NCBI GenBank assembly: GCA_963844805.1
Contig: CAWJPU010000009.1
Coordinates: forward strand, 372,001-436,000
DNA: 64,000 nucleotides
Reading direction: 5' to 3'
Source of the DNA: JACCZR01 sp963844805
Lineage (GTDB): Bacteria > Actinomycetota > Thermoleophilia > Solirubrobacterales > Thermoleophilaceae
The notes below the pieces were generated by a model that was not told where the DNA came from, did not search any database, and worked only from the letters and a program-made list of their open reading frames with translations. Below are positions 24,938-37,861 of this stretch, piece after piece (within the stretch, counting starts at the first letter, position 1; each line of letters opens with the position of its first letter). Both the position numbers and the translations under genes were made by a program.

Positions 24938-25072
24938 CTAGACGGTGAGGCGGTGCCGGCCCTTGGAGCGGCGGTGCCTGAGCACGCGGCGGCCCGCCTT
25001 GGTGCTCATGCGGGCGCGGAACCCGTGGGTGCGGGCGCGCTTGCGCTTCTTGGGCTGATAGGTGCGCTTCAT
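24938..25072 (-). CDS. rpmH: 50S ribosomal protein L34
   Basis: A 44-residue basic protein beginning MKRTYQPKKRKRARTHGFRA and ending RRSKGRHRLTV, the standard L34 sequence. It is short but complete, from the ATG at 25072 to the TAG at 24938. It starts the minus-strand rpmH-rnpA-yidD-yidC-jag-rsmG unit and is divergent from dnaA. Confidence 0.98.
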   Translation of the reverse strand: MKRTYQPKKRKRARTHGFRARMSTKAGRRVLRHRRSKGRHRLTV

Positions 25073-25260
25073 GGGCCGGAGGGGCAGTGTAGTGGGGCGC
25101 TCCGTTTTGCCCGCGCTTTGCGCGGTTCCTTGCGGTAACCGACCGCCCTGGGCAGGGGGAGCGACTTAGACTGCCACTGCCTGGAGGGGCCGGCCGCGAG
25201 GTCGGGAGGGTCCTCCCTTCGCCGTTGAATCTGACACTGCCCTGGGAGGGTCGCTCATCC
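25073..25260. promoter_or_regulatory. Divergent promoter region between rpmH and dnaA
   Basis: This region is 188 bases long. On the minus strand TACACT (25086-25091) lies 13 bases before the rpmH ATG. On the plus strand TAGACT (25167-25172) is a candidate -10 for dnaA, with a leader of roughly 80 bases. GGGAGG at 25244-25249 is the dnaA Shine-Dalgarno. No clear DnaA box is seen here. Confidence 0.45.
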
Positions 25261-26582
25261 GTGTCCGCGGAGCCGGATCAGACTTGGGATGCCGTACGCG
25301 CCGAGCTCAAGCGCCGCGCGCCCGAGTTCAAGTACCGGACCTGGCTCGAGCCGCTGGAGCTGGCCGCCCTGCGCGGCGGCGTCCTCTACGTGCGCGCGCC
25401 GGAGCACATCCGCTCCTGGGTCGGCGAGCGCTACCTGCCGCTGGTGCGCGACGCCGCGGCCGCCGTGGCCGGCCCCGGCGCCTCGGTGGAGATCGTCGAG
25501 TACGGCTGGCGGCCGCCCGAGGAGACGCCGGCCGCCGATCCGGCGGACGAGGGCCACCGGCTCAACCCCAAGTACACCTTCGAGCAGTTCGTCATCGGCG
25601 AGGGCAGCCGCCTTGCCCACGCCGCTGCCCTGGCAGTGGCCGAGCTGCCCGGCCAGGCCTACAACCCCCTCCTGATCCACGGGCGGCCGGGGCTCGGCAA
25701 GACCCACCTGCTCCACGCGATCGGCAACTACGTGCAGCGCTACGGCTCGGGGCTGAGCGTCCGCCACGCCACCGTCGAGGAGTTCACCACCGACTTCGTC
25801 CAGGCGGTCCGCGACGCACCGCACCCGCGACTTCAAGGACCGCTTCCGCGGCTCGGACGTGGTCCTCATCGACGACGTCCAGTTCCTCGCGCGCAAGGAG
25901 CGCACCCGCGAGGAGTTCTTCCACACCTTCAATGCCCTTCAGGACGCGGGCCGGCAGCTGGTCCTGACTTCGGACCGTGACCCGGCCGAGCTGGTGGGCA
26001 TCGAGGATCGCCTGTCCGAGCGCTTCCGCTCGGGCCTCGTGGTCGGGCTCGAGCCGCCGGAGCCCGAGGTGCGCCGGGTGATCCTCGAGAAGCGCGCCCG
26101 GCTGGACGGCGTCGGCGTCGCTCCCGAGGTCCTCGACGAGATCGCCCAGCAGGTGACCACCTCCGTGCGGGCACTCGAGGGCAGCCTGATCCAGGTCGTC
26201 GCCCACGCCTCCGTCCGCGGCGAGGACCCCAGCCCCGAGTCGGTCCGCCGGCTGCTGGGCGGAGGCGCTCCCGGGCCCGCGCGCGAGCTGGGCTTCGACG
26301 AGGTCATCTCCGCGGCGGCCGGCGAGGTGGGCGTCAGCAGCCGGGAGCTGCGGGCTCGGGACCGCCGGCCCCCGGTGGTCTGGGCCCGGCAGCTGGCCAT
26401 GTACCTCGCGCGGGAGCTGACCGGCGCCAGCCTCCCCGACATCGGCCGTGCCTTCGGCGGCCGCAACCACACCACCGTGCTCCACGCCGTCCGGCGCGTG
26501 CGAGCGCGAGATGGAGCGCGACGAGGGCACCCGTACCGCTGTGGATGGCCTGGTCACAAGACTGGGCGGATCGCGGTCGTGA
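25261..26582 (+). CDS. dnaA: Chromosomal replication initiator DnaA (two frame breaks)
   Basis: DnaA is the AAA+ initiator that melts oriC. Domain I begins WDAVRAELKRRAPEFKYRTW. Domain III has YTFEQFVIGEGSRLAHAAAL, Walker A GRPGLGKTHLLHAIGNY, Walker B VVLIDDVQFL and sensor LTSDRDPAEL. Domain IV has AMYLARELTGASLPDIGRAF and GGRNHTTVLHAVRRV. Extra bases near 25820 and 26503 break the frame; repaired length is 439 residues. The GTG at 25261 is chosen because GGGAGG precedes it and it gives the usual N terminus; a TTG at 25225 would add 12 residues. Confidence 0.93.
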
Positions 26583-26718
26583 CCGGGTCCCCTGTAAGAA
26601 TCAACACCCCCCTCCCGCCCTCGCGCACAGGCGCAAACTCAGTCCCCGAGCGGGAATCCACACCGTTTTCGACCAATCAACAGCACCAAGTGCATCTACC
26701 TCTAGAAGGCAGGACCAG
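26583..26718. other. dnaA-dnaN spacer, possible oriC
   Basis: The 136-base spacer is less GC-rich than its surroundings (for example TTTTCGACCAATCAACAG). It contains one DnaA-box-like 9-mer, GAATCCACA at 26654-26662 (7 of 9 to TTATCCACA). A second, inverted one (TGTGGATGG, 26540-26548) lies in the end of dnaA. Two weak boxes are few for an actinobacterial oriC, so this is only a candidate origin. Confidence 0.35.
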
Positions 26719-27828
26719 TTGAAGCTCTCCGTTTCCCGTGAAACGTTCCTCGCCAAGCTCGGCGTCGCCGTGCGCGGCGTCTCGACCCGCAGCGCGATCC
26801 AGACCCTCTCGGGCGTCCACCTTCGTGTGTCCGGCGGCACGCTGGAGCTCGAGGCGACCGACATGGAGCTCGGCGTGCGCGTCTCGCTCGAGGCCGGCGA
26901 CACCTCCGACGGCTCGGTGGTGATACCCGGCCGGCTGCTGCTCGACGTCGTCCGCTCGCTCCCGCGGGACGACCTCTCGCTCGAGTACCGCTCCTCGCAG
27001 CAGGACGTCGAGGTCGTCTCCGGGGGCGCGGTGTTCCACCTCCGCACGTTGCCGCCGGAGGACTTCCCCAAGCTGCCCGACCCCCCGCCCGACGACTCGC
27101 TCAAGGTGCCGGCCGGCGCGTTCGTGGAGACCATCTCCCGCGTGGCCCGCTCGGCCTCCCGCGACGAGACCCGTCCGCACCTGACCGGCGTGCTCGTGAC
27201 CGTCGACGGGTCCGACCTGCGGATGGTCGCCACCGACTCGTACCGCCTGAGCGTGAAGGAGACCACGCTCGACGAGGCGCTGAACGGCGCGCTGGAGGCC
27301 AACGTGCCGGCCCGCACGCTCCAGGAGCTGGCGCGGGTGGCGGCGGCGGCCGAGGTGGCCGAGATCCGCGTGGCCGCCCGGGAGAACCAGGTCGTCTTCG
27401 GAGTGGGCGACACGGTGTTGAGCTCGCGCCTGGTCGAGGGGCGCTTTCCCAACTACCAGCAGCTGCTGCCCGAGTCCTACGAGCACGAGCTGCGCGTCGA
27501 GCGCGCGGAGATCCTCGAGGTGGTGCGGCGCATGAGCCTGCTGGCGCAGAAGAATGCGCCGCTGCGACTGGCGTTCTCCGAGGGCGCGCTGGAGGTCTCC
27601 GCCCAAACCCCGGACGTGGGCGAAGCCAGCGAGTCGCTGCCGGTGCCGTTCAAGGGCGAACCGTTCGAGATCGGCTTCAACCCGGAGTTCTTCCGGGACG
27701 GTCTGGAGAGCGCCGAGTCCGATGAGCTGGTCCTGAAGCTGATCAGCCCGCTGCGCCCCGGGCTGATCCAGTCGGGGGACGAGGGCGGCTTCCTGTACCT
27801 CGTCATGCCGATCCGCTTGAACGTCTGA
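26719..27828 (+). CDS. dnaN: DNA polymerase III beta subunit (sliding clamp)
   Basis: A 369-residue clamp protein with three repeated folds. It begins LKLSVSRETFLAKLGVAVRG and ends FLYLVMPIRLNV, as is standard. Other landmarks are RPHLTGVLVTVDGSDLRMVA, VATDSYRLSVKE and GRFPNYQQLLP. TTG at 26719 is the start, with AGGA 4 bases before it; the frame extends upstream but without family sequence. The codons for VSRET contain the second parS-like site. Confidence 0.97.
   Translation: MKLSVSRETFLAKLGVAVRGVSTRSAIQTLSGVHLRVSGGTLELEATDMELGVRVSLEAGDTSDGSVVIPGRLLLDVVRSLPRDDLSLEYRSSQQDVEVVSGGAVFHLRTLPPEDFPKLPDPPPDDSLKVPAGAFVETISRVARSASRDETRPHLTGVLVTVDGSDLRMVATDSYRLSVKETTLDEALNGALEANVPARTLQELARVAAAAEVAEIRVAARENQVVFGVGDTVLSSRLVEGRFPNYQQLLPESYEHELRVERAEILEVVRRMSLLAQKNAPLRLAFSEGALEVSAQTPDVGEASESLPVPFKGEPFEIGFNPEFFRDGLESAESDELVLKLISPLRPGLIQSGDEGGFLYLVMPIRLNV
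26730..26745. promoter_or_regulatory. parS-like site 2 (within dnaN)
   Basis: CGTTTCCCGTGAAACG, the same 16-mer as at 22875-22890, one mismatch from the GTTTCACGTGAAAC core of parS. It encodes part of the N terminus of DnaN and lies 5.4 kb from parB, close to the likely origin. Confidence 0.8.
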
Positions 27829-27838
27829 GCGGGCTGAC

Positions 27839-28946
27839 GTGCGGCTCGCCCGCCTCCGCCTCCGCGATTTCCGCTCCTACGAGCGGGGCGAGGTCGAGCT
27901 GGGCGAGGGGCTCACGGTGGTCAGCGGGCCCAACGGCGCCGGCAAGACGAATCTGCTGGAGGCGGCCTACTTCGCCCTGACCGCCCGCTCGCCGCGCACT
28001 TCCAACGAGCGCGAGCTCGTCCGCCGTGGAGCCTCGGTCGCGCGCGTGGAGGCCGACGTCGAGGGCGGCGATGAGCCGCACGCCCTGGAGGTCGCGTTCA
28101 CGCCGGGTGAGCCGAAGCGGGTGCGGGTGGACGGAGCGGCCGTGGAGCGGGCGTCCCCGGAGGTCAGGCCGGCCGCGGTGGTCTTCCTGCCCGAGCGCTT
28201 GGAGCTGGTCAAGGGCGCCCCGTCGCTGCGTCGCGGGCACCTCGACCAGCTCGTGGCCGCGCTATGGCCCGCACGTGCCGGCGACGCGATCGGCCTACTC
28301 CCGCGCGCTGGTCCAGCGCAACGCCCTGGTGGCCCGCATCCGCGCCGGCGCCGCATCCCCGGCCGGCCTGGACGCCTGGGACGCCGAGCTGTCACTGCGG
28401 GGGGCGGAGCTGATGGCCGATCGGCGCGAGGCCGCCGAGGCCCTGGAGCCCCGGTTCGAGGCGATGGCCCTCGAGCTCGGCCTGCCCGAGCCGGCCAGGC
28501 TCGCCTACCGGCCACGGTCGGCGGCCGGCGACGCCGAGGGGCTGGCCGCCGAGCTGCTGGAGCGCCGGAGCGGCGACCTCGAGCGCGGGTTCACCGCCCA
28601 CGGACCGCACCGCGACGATGTCGCCCTCAGCCACGGCGGCGTGCCGCTGCGCTCCTACGGCTCTCAGGGCCAGCAGCGCACGGCGCTGCTGGCGTTGCTG
28701 TTCGCCGAGCGCGAGCTCCTTGCCGACCGGCAGGGCAGCGCGCCGCTGGTCCTGCTGGACGACGTGATGTCCGAGCTCGACGAGGCCCGCCGCGAGCGGC
28801 TCGCCGAGCGGCTGCGCATCGGGGGCCAGGCGGTGCTCACCGCCACCGAGCCCGGCCACGTCCCGGGCGCCGGCGGCGAACACGTCGTGCGCCTGGAGGT
28901 GGCCCCCGGGACCGTCCGGCCCGCGGGCGCGGAGGCCGCGGCATGA
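27839..28946 (+). CDS. recF: DNA replication and repair protein RecF (frame broken once)
   Basis: RecF loads RecA at gapped DNA. The N-terminal part has LRLRDFRSYERGEVELG and Walker A SGPNGAGKTNLLEA. After the segment LVAALW near 28265-28290 one extra base shifts the frame, and the protein continues with AYSRALVQRNALVARI, TAHGPHRDD, the signature SYGSQGQQRTALLALLFAE and Walker B LVLLDDVMSELD. Repaired length is 368 residues. It lies 10 bases after dnaN. Confidence 0.93.
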
Positions 28947-29412
28947 GGCGGCTCGCCCCCCGGCCCCTGGCCAAGGCGCTGGAGGCGGCCGTTCCGGGGG
29001 CCGAGCCCGCGACGCTGCTCGCGCGCGCGCAGACCGCGTGGCCCGCCGCCGTGGGGCGAGGTCGTGGCCGCCGAGGCTGAGCCCGCGAGCGAGCGCGACG
29101 GCGTGGTGACGGTCGCGCTGCGCGTCGTCGCTGTGGGCCTCCGAGCTGGACCTGATGGCGCCGGATCTCGTGTCCTCGCTGAACGCGGCGCTGGGCTCCG
29201 AGGATGCCTCGTCGCCGGTGGCCGGGCTCCGGTTTGTGACGGCGTTCGTAACGTCCGGAACCACGAGCGCCGGGTTTTATGTGCGATTTGCGGGGATTTT
29301 GTGGCCGAATTGTCGCTCTTTCCGGCCCCTCGACCTGCTAGTCTCTAGGGCACTTCTGGAAGGCCCCGACCGGTGCTCCAGAGCACCCGTCCGTCGGGGC
29401 TTCTTCGTGTAG
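28943..29412 (+). CDS. DciA-like DUF721 protein (two frame breaks)
   Basis: DUF721/DciA proteins help load the replicative helicase and often sit between recF and gyrB, as here. The ATG overlaps the recF stop (ATGA). The pieces are LAPRPLAKALEAAVPGAEPA, then VVAAEAEPASERDGVVTVA, then ASSLWASELDLMAPDLVSSL, in three successive frames, each separated by one extra base (near 29054 and 29117). Family sequence ends at about GLRFVT (29236); the open frame to the TAG at 29412 runs through low-GC DNA that looks like the gyrB leader, so the true end may be earlier. Confidence 0.7.
29339..29344 (+). promoter_or_regulatory. Candidate -10 box for gyrB
   Basis: TAGTCT in a low-GC stretch 89 bases before the gyrB GTG. 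A transcript from here would begin near 29351 and include the hairpin at 29363-29400. No -35 at a standard distance is convincing. Confidence 0.35.
29363..29400 (+). promoter_or_regulatory. Stable nested hairpin in the gyrB leader
   Basis: The outer stem pairs GCCCCGAC (29363-29370) with GTCGGGGC (29393-29400), 8 perfect pairs. The inner stem pairs GGTGCTC with GAGCACC around a CA loop, 7 perfect pairs. It is followed by TTCTTCGT and ends 33 bases before the gyrB start. It may act as an attenuator or a terminator for the upstream recF-dciA transcript. Confidence 0.6.
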
Positions 29413-29433
29413 AGACGCAGACGAGAGGATCAC

Positions 29434-31854
<2,421 letters not shown>

Positions 31855-31893
31855 GTCTTTTCTGAGGGCTGGACACCGGGCACTGGCGACTCG

Positions 31894-34419
<2,526 letters not shown>

Positions 34420-34422
34420 CTC

Positions 34423-35529
34423 TCAGCCCCAGACCCGCGCCGCCACCTCGCAGACCAGCTCCAGCTTTCGCCGCTGGTCGGCGATGGACAGCGCGTTGCC
34501 CACCACCGAAGTCGAGAACCCGCACTGCGGGCTCACGGCCAGCCGCTCCAGCCCGACGACCCCCGCCGCCTCGCGCACCCGAGCCTCGACCGCCGCCGCG
34601 TCCTCCAGGCGGGCGGTCTTGGTGGTCACGAGGCCGAGCACCACGACCTTGTCCTCCGGCACCTCTGCGAGCGGCCCGAACCCGCCCGAGCGCTCGTCGT
34701 CGTACTCGAGCAGCAGCCGGTCGGCGCGCACGCCGCGGAAGACCGGCCGCGCGATCGCGTCGTAGCCGCCGGCCACCAGCCAGCGCGAGTCCTGGTTGCC
34801 CTTGCACAGGTGGAAGCCGAAGGTGATTCCCGCGCCGGCGGCGATCAATTCGTTGTCGAGCTCAAGCCCGTAGCCGATCCAGCTGTCGGCGGTCCACCCA
34901 CGCTGCTCATAGAAAGCGCGCCAGCCGGGGTCCACCAGCAGCGGGTAGTGGGGCGCGTCGAGCTGGACGTAGCGGCAGCCCAGGCGGGCCAGCTCGCGCA
35001 CCTCGCGGCACAGCAGCTCGGTCACCGCCTCCATGAACGCGTCGAAGGTGGGGTAGGCCTCGCGCGAGCGGTCGGGGTCCCAGAGGTTGGCGAACAGGCT
35101 GGGGCTGGGCAGGGTGACTTTCGCGACGCGGTCCGTCAGCGCCCGCAGGAACGCGAACTCCTCCGCGGCCAGGCTCCGGCGCTGGGCCATCGGCTCGGTG
35201 ACCGCGACCTGCTCCGGCCGCCCCACCTCCTTGTCGCCCAGCTCCTCCGAGTGCCACGAGCCCCACAGCCAGGCGTCGATGTCGACGCCGCTGAACCCGT
35301 CGACGGAGGCCGTCAGCTCGGACTGGAACGATTCGCGCCGGAGCTCGCCGTCGTTGACCACGGGAAGTCCGACCTCCTCCTGCATCGCGAGCACGCCGCG
35401 CACCGCGTCGTCCTCGGCGGCCTTCAGCGCGGCATCGGACAGGCGACCGTCGGCGTGCGCAGCGCGGGTCTCGAGCAGCGCTGGGGGGCGCAGCAGGCTG
35501 CCCACGTGCTCGGCGCGCGCTTCGACCAC
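34423..35529 (-). CDS. MetE C-terminal-like (cobalamin-independent methionine synthase II family) protein
   Basis: A 368-residue TIM-barrel protein similar to the catalytic half of MetE. It begins AEHVGSLLRPPALLE. The zinc ligands expected for the family are present: HxC in FGFHLCKGN, Glu in RLLLEYDDE and Cys in VSPQCGFST. The GTG at 35529 is chosen; the frame is open far upstream without family sequence. Stand-alone proteins of this type may transfer methyl groups to thiols other than homocysteine. It is convergent with gyrA, with 3 bases between stops. Confidence 0.85.
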   Translation of the reverse strand: MVEARAEHVGSLLRPPALLETRAAHADGRLSDAALKAAEDDAVRGVLAMQEEVGLPVVNDGELRRESFQSELTASVDGFSGVDIDAWLWGSWHSEELGDKEVGRPEQVAVTEPMAQRRSLAAEEFAFLRALTDRVAKVTLPSPSLFANLWDPDRSREAYPTFDAFMEAVTELLCREVRELARLGCRYVQLDAPHYPLLVDPGWRAFYEQRGWTADSWIGYGLELDNELIAAGAGITFGFHLCKGNQDSRWLVAGGYDAIARPVFRGVRADRLLLEYDDERSGGFGPLAEVPEDKVVVLGLVTTKTARLEDAAAVEARVREAAGVVGLERLAVSPQCGFSTSVVGNALSIADQRRKLELVCEVAARVWG

Positions 35530-35551
35530 GGAGGCGAGTATCGCGCTCTCA

Positions 35552-35570
35552 GAGAACCGCCACGGTTCTC
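35552..35570. promoter_or_regulatory. Inverted repeat between metE-like and secreted-protein genes
   Basis: GAGAACCG and CGGTTCTC (8 perfect pairs) flank the trinucleotide CCA in the 106-base divergent spacer, 23 bases before the metE-like start. It fits an operator, or a short hairpin in one of the leaders. The downstream gene has its own strong AAGGAGG Shine-Dalgarno at 35621-35630. Confidence 0.4.
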
Positions 35571-35635
35571 TTACGCTTGTCACAGCTTCGCCCTTCACAG
35601 TGCCCGTCATCCATGAGGAACCAAGGAGGTCGGGC

Positions 35636-36373
35636 ATGAGGCACAAGAAAGCAGCGACCGCCGCCGCGGCGGTGCTGGCACTGGGCGTGGGCGCCACCGC
35701 CGTGGCCGCCCCCGGCGGCGACGGCCCGCTGGGCGGCGTCTTCGGGCCCAGCCCGCAGGAACGCCGCGCCGAGCAGGCACGCGATCTCGCCAAGGAGCTG
35801 AAGCTCCCCCGGGAGCGGGTGCAGAGGGCGATCGACCGCGTGGGCGAGAAGCGCCGCGCCGAGCACCTGGCGGAGAAGGCCAAGGAGCTGGCCAAGCGCT
35901 TAGGGGTCTCCGAGGGAGACGCCGCGAAGGCGCTGGCCAAGGGGCGTGAGGCTCTGCGCAAGGAGTTCCAGAGCCAGCGCAGCCGGCGGAACTTCCGTCC
36001 CCGCGCCGGTCACGACGCCTTCATCAAGGCGATCGCCGCGTCACTCGACAAGAGCACCGACGAGGTCAAGAGGGCCTTGAAGGACATTCGCCAGGACCGC
36101 CTGAGCGCCGAGCTCGCCGAGGCGGTGAAGGATGGACGACTGACCCAGAAGCAGGCCGACCAGATCAAGAAGCGCGCCGAGCAGGGCGGCCCGATGCGGT
36201 TCCGCTTCCACCGTGGCGACCCCGGCTTCGGCGGCCCCGGCGGACCACCGCCTCCGGGTGACGGCCCGGGCGGAGGCCAGCGAAGGGGTGGCGACTTCAT
36301 GATGCCCCCGCCGCCTCCGGGCGCCGAGGGCGGAGCCGAGGAGCTCCCCGGGCGTCCCGGTGTCCCCGGCTAG
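35636..36373 (+). CDS. Secreted helical-repeat protein
   Basis: A 245-residue protein with a clear signal peptide (MRHKKAATAAAAVLALGVGA, cleavage near AVAAPGG). The mature part contains three related helical units of the type LAKELKLPRERVQRAI, LAKRLGVSEGDAAKAL and IAASLDKSTDEVKRAL, then DGRLTQKQADQIKKR, and ends in a Gly/Pro-rich tail with PPPPPG. Such units occur in many secreted actinobacterial proteins of unknown role. AAGGAGG 5 bases upstream fixes the ATG. Confidence 0.75.
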   Translation: MRHKKAATAAAAVLALGVGATAVAAPGGDGPLGGVFGPSPQERRAEQARDLAKELKLPRERVQRAIDRVGEKRRAEHLAEKAKELAKRLGVSEGDAAKALAKGREALRKEFQSQRSRRNFRPRAGHDAFIKAIAASLDKSTDEVKRALKDIRQDRLSAELAEAVKDGRLTQKQADQIKKRAEQGGPMRFRFHRGDPGFGGPGGPPPPGDGPGGGQRRGGDFMMPPPPPGAEGGAEELPGRPGVPG

Positions 36374-36379
36374 AAACCG

Positions 36380-36409
36380 CGTGTAGCACGGTCTCGGCCG
36401 AGCTACACG
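36380..36409 (+). terminator. Hairpin after the secreted-protein gene
   Basis: GTGTAGC (36381-36387) pairs with GCTACAC (36402-36408), with one more G-C pair outside, beginning 7 bases after the stop codon. There is no T run. It is a probable transcription stop or 3' stabiliser. Confidence 0.45.
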
Positions 36410-36499
36410 GCGGCTCGGCGGGGCGCCACGACTCCCTCTCGGAGGCCTGCGCGCCACGGTGAAGCCGGGCGCGGCGGGATCCGCGGCACCTGCTTGAAT

Positions 36500-36709
36500 G
36501 GGCCTCACCAGAGAAAGGGGGTGGTCCGAAGTTGAGTGACAGTCTTTCCGGGACCCTGGAGGTGTCCGGCCGCTAAACCGGAGCTGGGCCCCGTTCTGCG
36601 GAGTCCGCCCGTGACACCGTCGGCCTCGGGGGCCGGGAGTTGTCCCGCCGGCCCGGGTCGCGCAGCGATCCGAGCGACCGAAGCCGATTCAGTCCAGCAA
36701 ACGAATGAC
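36500..36709 (+). ncRNA. Highly structured non-coding region, candidate RNA gene
   Basis: The 36374-36740 gap (367 bases) has no credible gene but many nested stems. GGTGTC (36561-36566) pairs with GACACC (36612-36617), enclosing TCCGG/CCGGA and GCGGA/TCCGC; further on, GGTCGC pairs with GCGACC (36656-36679). Unpaired purine-rich stretches such as AGAGAAAGG lie at the 5' side. The region ends at a perfect terminator (36710-36735). It does not match RNase P, SRP, tmRNA or any riboswitch I can recognise. Strand and ends are estimates. Confidence 0.35.
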
Positions 36710-36735
36710 GAGAGGGCGCCGAGAGGCGCCCTCTC
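36710..36735. terminator. Perfect 11-bp bidirectional terminator
   Basis: GAGAGGGCGCC and GGCGCCCTCTC form 11 uninterrupted pairs around a GAGA tetraloop. It lies 5 bases past the stop of the minus-strand coiled-coil gene and at the end of the plus-strand structured region, so it can serve both. The flanks contain only short T runs. Confidence 0.75.
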
Positions 36736-36740
36736 TGGTT

Positions 36741-37292
36741 CTAGGGCTGCCCCCCGGAGGAGTCGGGCGCGGCGGTCCCTCCGCTGTTGCCACCCGACGA
36801 GTTGTTCTGCTCCTGCTGTGCCTTCTCGACCTTGTCCACCTGGTCCTGCAGCTTGCCGATCGAGTCCCGTGCGGCGTTGGCGTCGTCGGTGGCCTGTTTG
36901 ACGTCGTCCTCGACGTTGGAGACGCGGTCCTCGAGCTTCTGCAGGTCGGAGGACTGGGGTAGACGGTCGACGCGCTGCTCGAGCTGCTCGAAGCGGTCGT
37001 CGAGGCGGTCCTGCAGCCGGTTGATCGAGCGGTTTGCCGCCGCCGCGGTGTCCGGGTCGGGCTCCTCATTGGAGTTGATCAGCGCGATCACCGCGAGCGC
37101 GGTGGCGGCCACCGCCCACACGCCGCCGACGATGGCCCACCGCCGAACGCCCTTGACGTCCTCGGCGGTTGCCGGCCGCTGGTCGTCGGGCAGCTCGGGC
37201 GGGATCGCGTCCTCCCGGCCGGATGGCGACGCGCCCGGAGGCGGCTCGCCCGCGGGGGGTTGCGGCGGGTGCTGTCCGGGCGGGCCCGCCAC
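36741..37292 (-). CDS. Single-pass membrane coiled-coil protein
   Basis: A 183-residue protein in three parts: a Pro/Gly-rich N-terminal 45 residues, one membrane helix (WAIVGGVWAVAATALAVIAL) and an external heptad-rich coiled coil (for example DRFEQLEQRVDRLPQ and LEDRVSNVEDDVKQ) with a Ser/Gly tail. The GTG start is 3 bases after the HNH gene. Function unknown; a structural or scaffold role is possible. Confidence 0.75.
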   Translation of the reverse strand: MAGPPGQHPPQPPAGEPPPGASPSGREDAIPPELPDDQRPATAEDVKGVRRWAIVGGVWAVAATALAVIALINSNEEPDPDTAAAANRSINRLQDRLDDRFEQLEQRVDRLPQSSDLQKLEDRVSNVEDDVKQATDDANAARDSIGKLQDQVDKVEKAQQEQNNSSGGNSGGTAAPDSSGGQP

Positions 37293-37295
37293 GCG

Positions 37296-37860
37296 CTAGG
37301 CCGCCGCACCCAGGTAGCGCTCCCACTCCGACGGGATGCTGGGAGCGGCCACGTGGATGAAGACGGTGGAGTTCGGCGCGCTCGGAGCGCGGCGGAGCGT
37401 CATGTTGGCCTGGCGCGGTAGGCGGTCGCCCTTGAGGCGGTTGCACGGCGCGCAGCAGGTCACGATGTTCTCCCACCCCGACCCGCCACCCTTCGAGCGC
37501 GGGCACCACGTGGTCGACGGTCAGGCTGCTGCGCTCGTGCCCGCAGTACTGGCACGTCCAGCGGTCGCGCGCGAACACGGCGCGGCGGGTGATCTTGCGC
37601 CGGTGGGCGTCACGCGGGATGCGCACGTAGGTGACGAGCCTGATCACCACCGGCCGCGGCATCGACATCCGCTCGGCGCGCAACGTGGTGGTGCTGTGCT
37701 CCAGCATCTCGGCACGCTGCTTGAGGACCAGGACGGCGGCCCGCCGCACCGTGCACACGTTGATCGGCTCGTACGACGCGTTCAGGACCAAGACGCGGCC
37801 GGTCGAGCCCGTCCTGTGCCCCGGAAGAACGGTCGGCGTGCTGGCCGCCACGGCGGGCAT
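37296..37860 (-). CDS. HNH endonuclease-family protein (frame broken once)
   Basis: The first frame gives VLNASYEPINVCTVRRAAVL, RRAVFARDRWTCQYCG and LTVDHVVP. After one extra base near 37494 the next frame continues GGGSGWENIVTCCAPCNRLK and ends PSEWERYLGAAA. The paired CxxC zinc motifs and the DHVVP core are classic for the widespread actinobacterial HNH protein that is not part of a restriction system. Repaired length is 187 residues. Its biological role is not established. It starts 1 base after pheA. Confidence 0.88.
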
Positions 37861-37861
37861 A

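Noticed and set aside
36500..36740. Cobalamin riboswitch or T-box in the 36.5 kb gap
   Set aside because: Short resemblances (GGGTGGTCCG to the T-box end; GTTGTCCCGCC to a B12-box part) exist, but the required order of motifs is absent and no downstream target gene lies on that strand.
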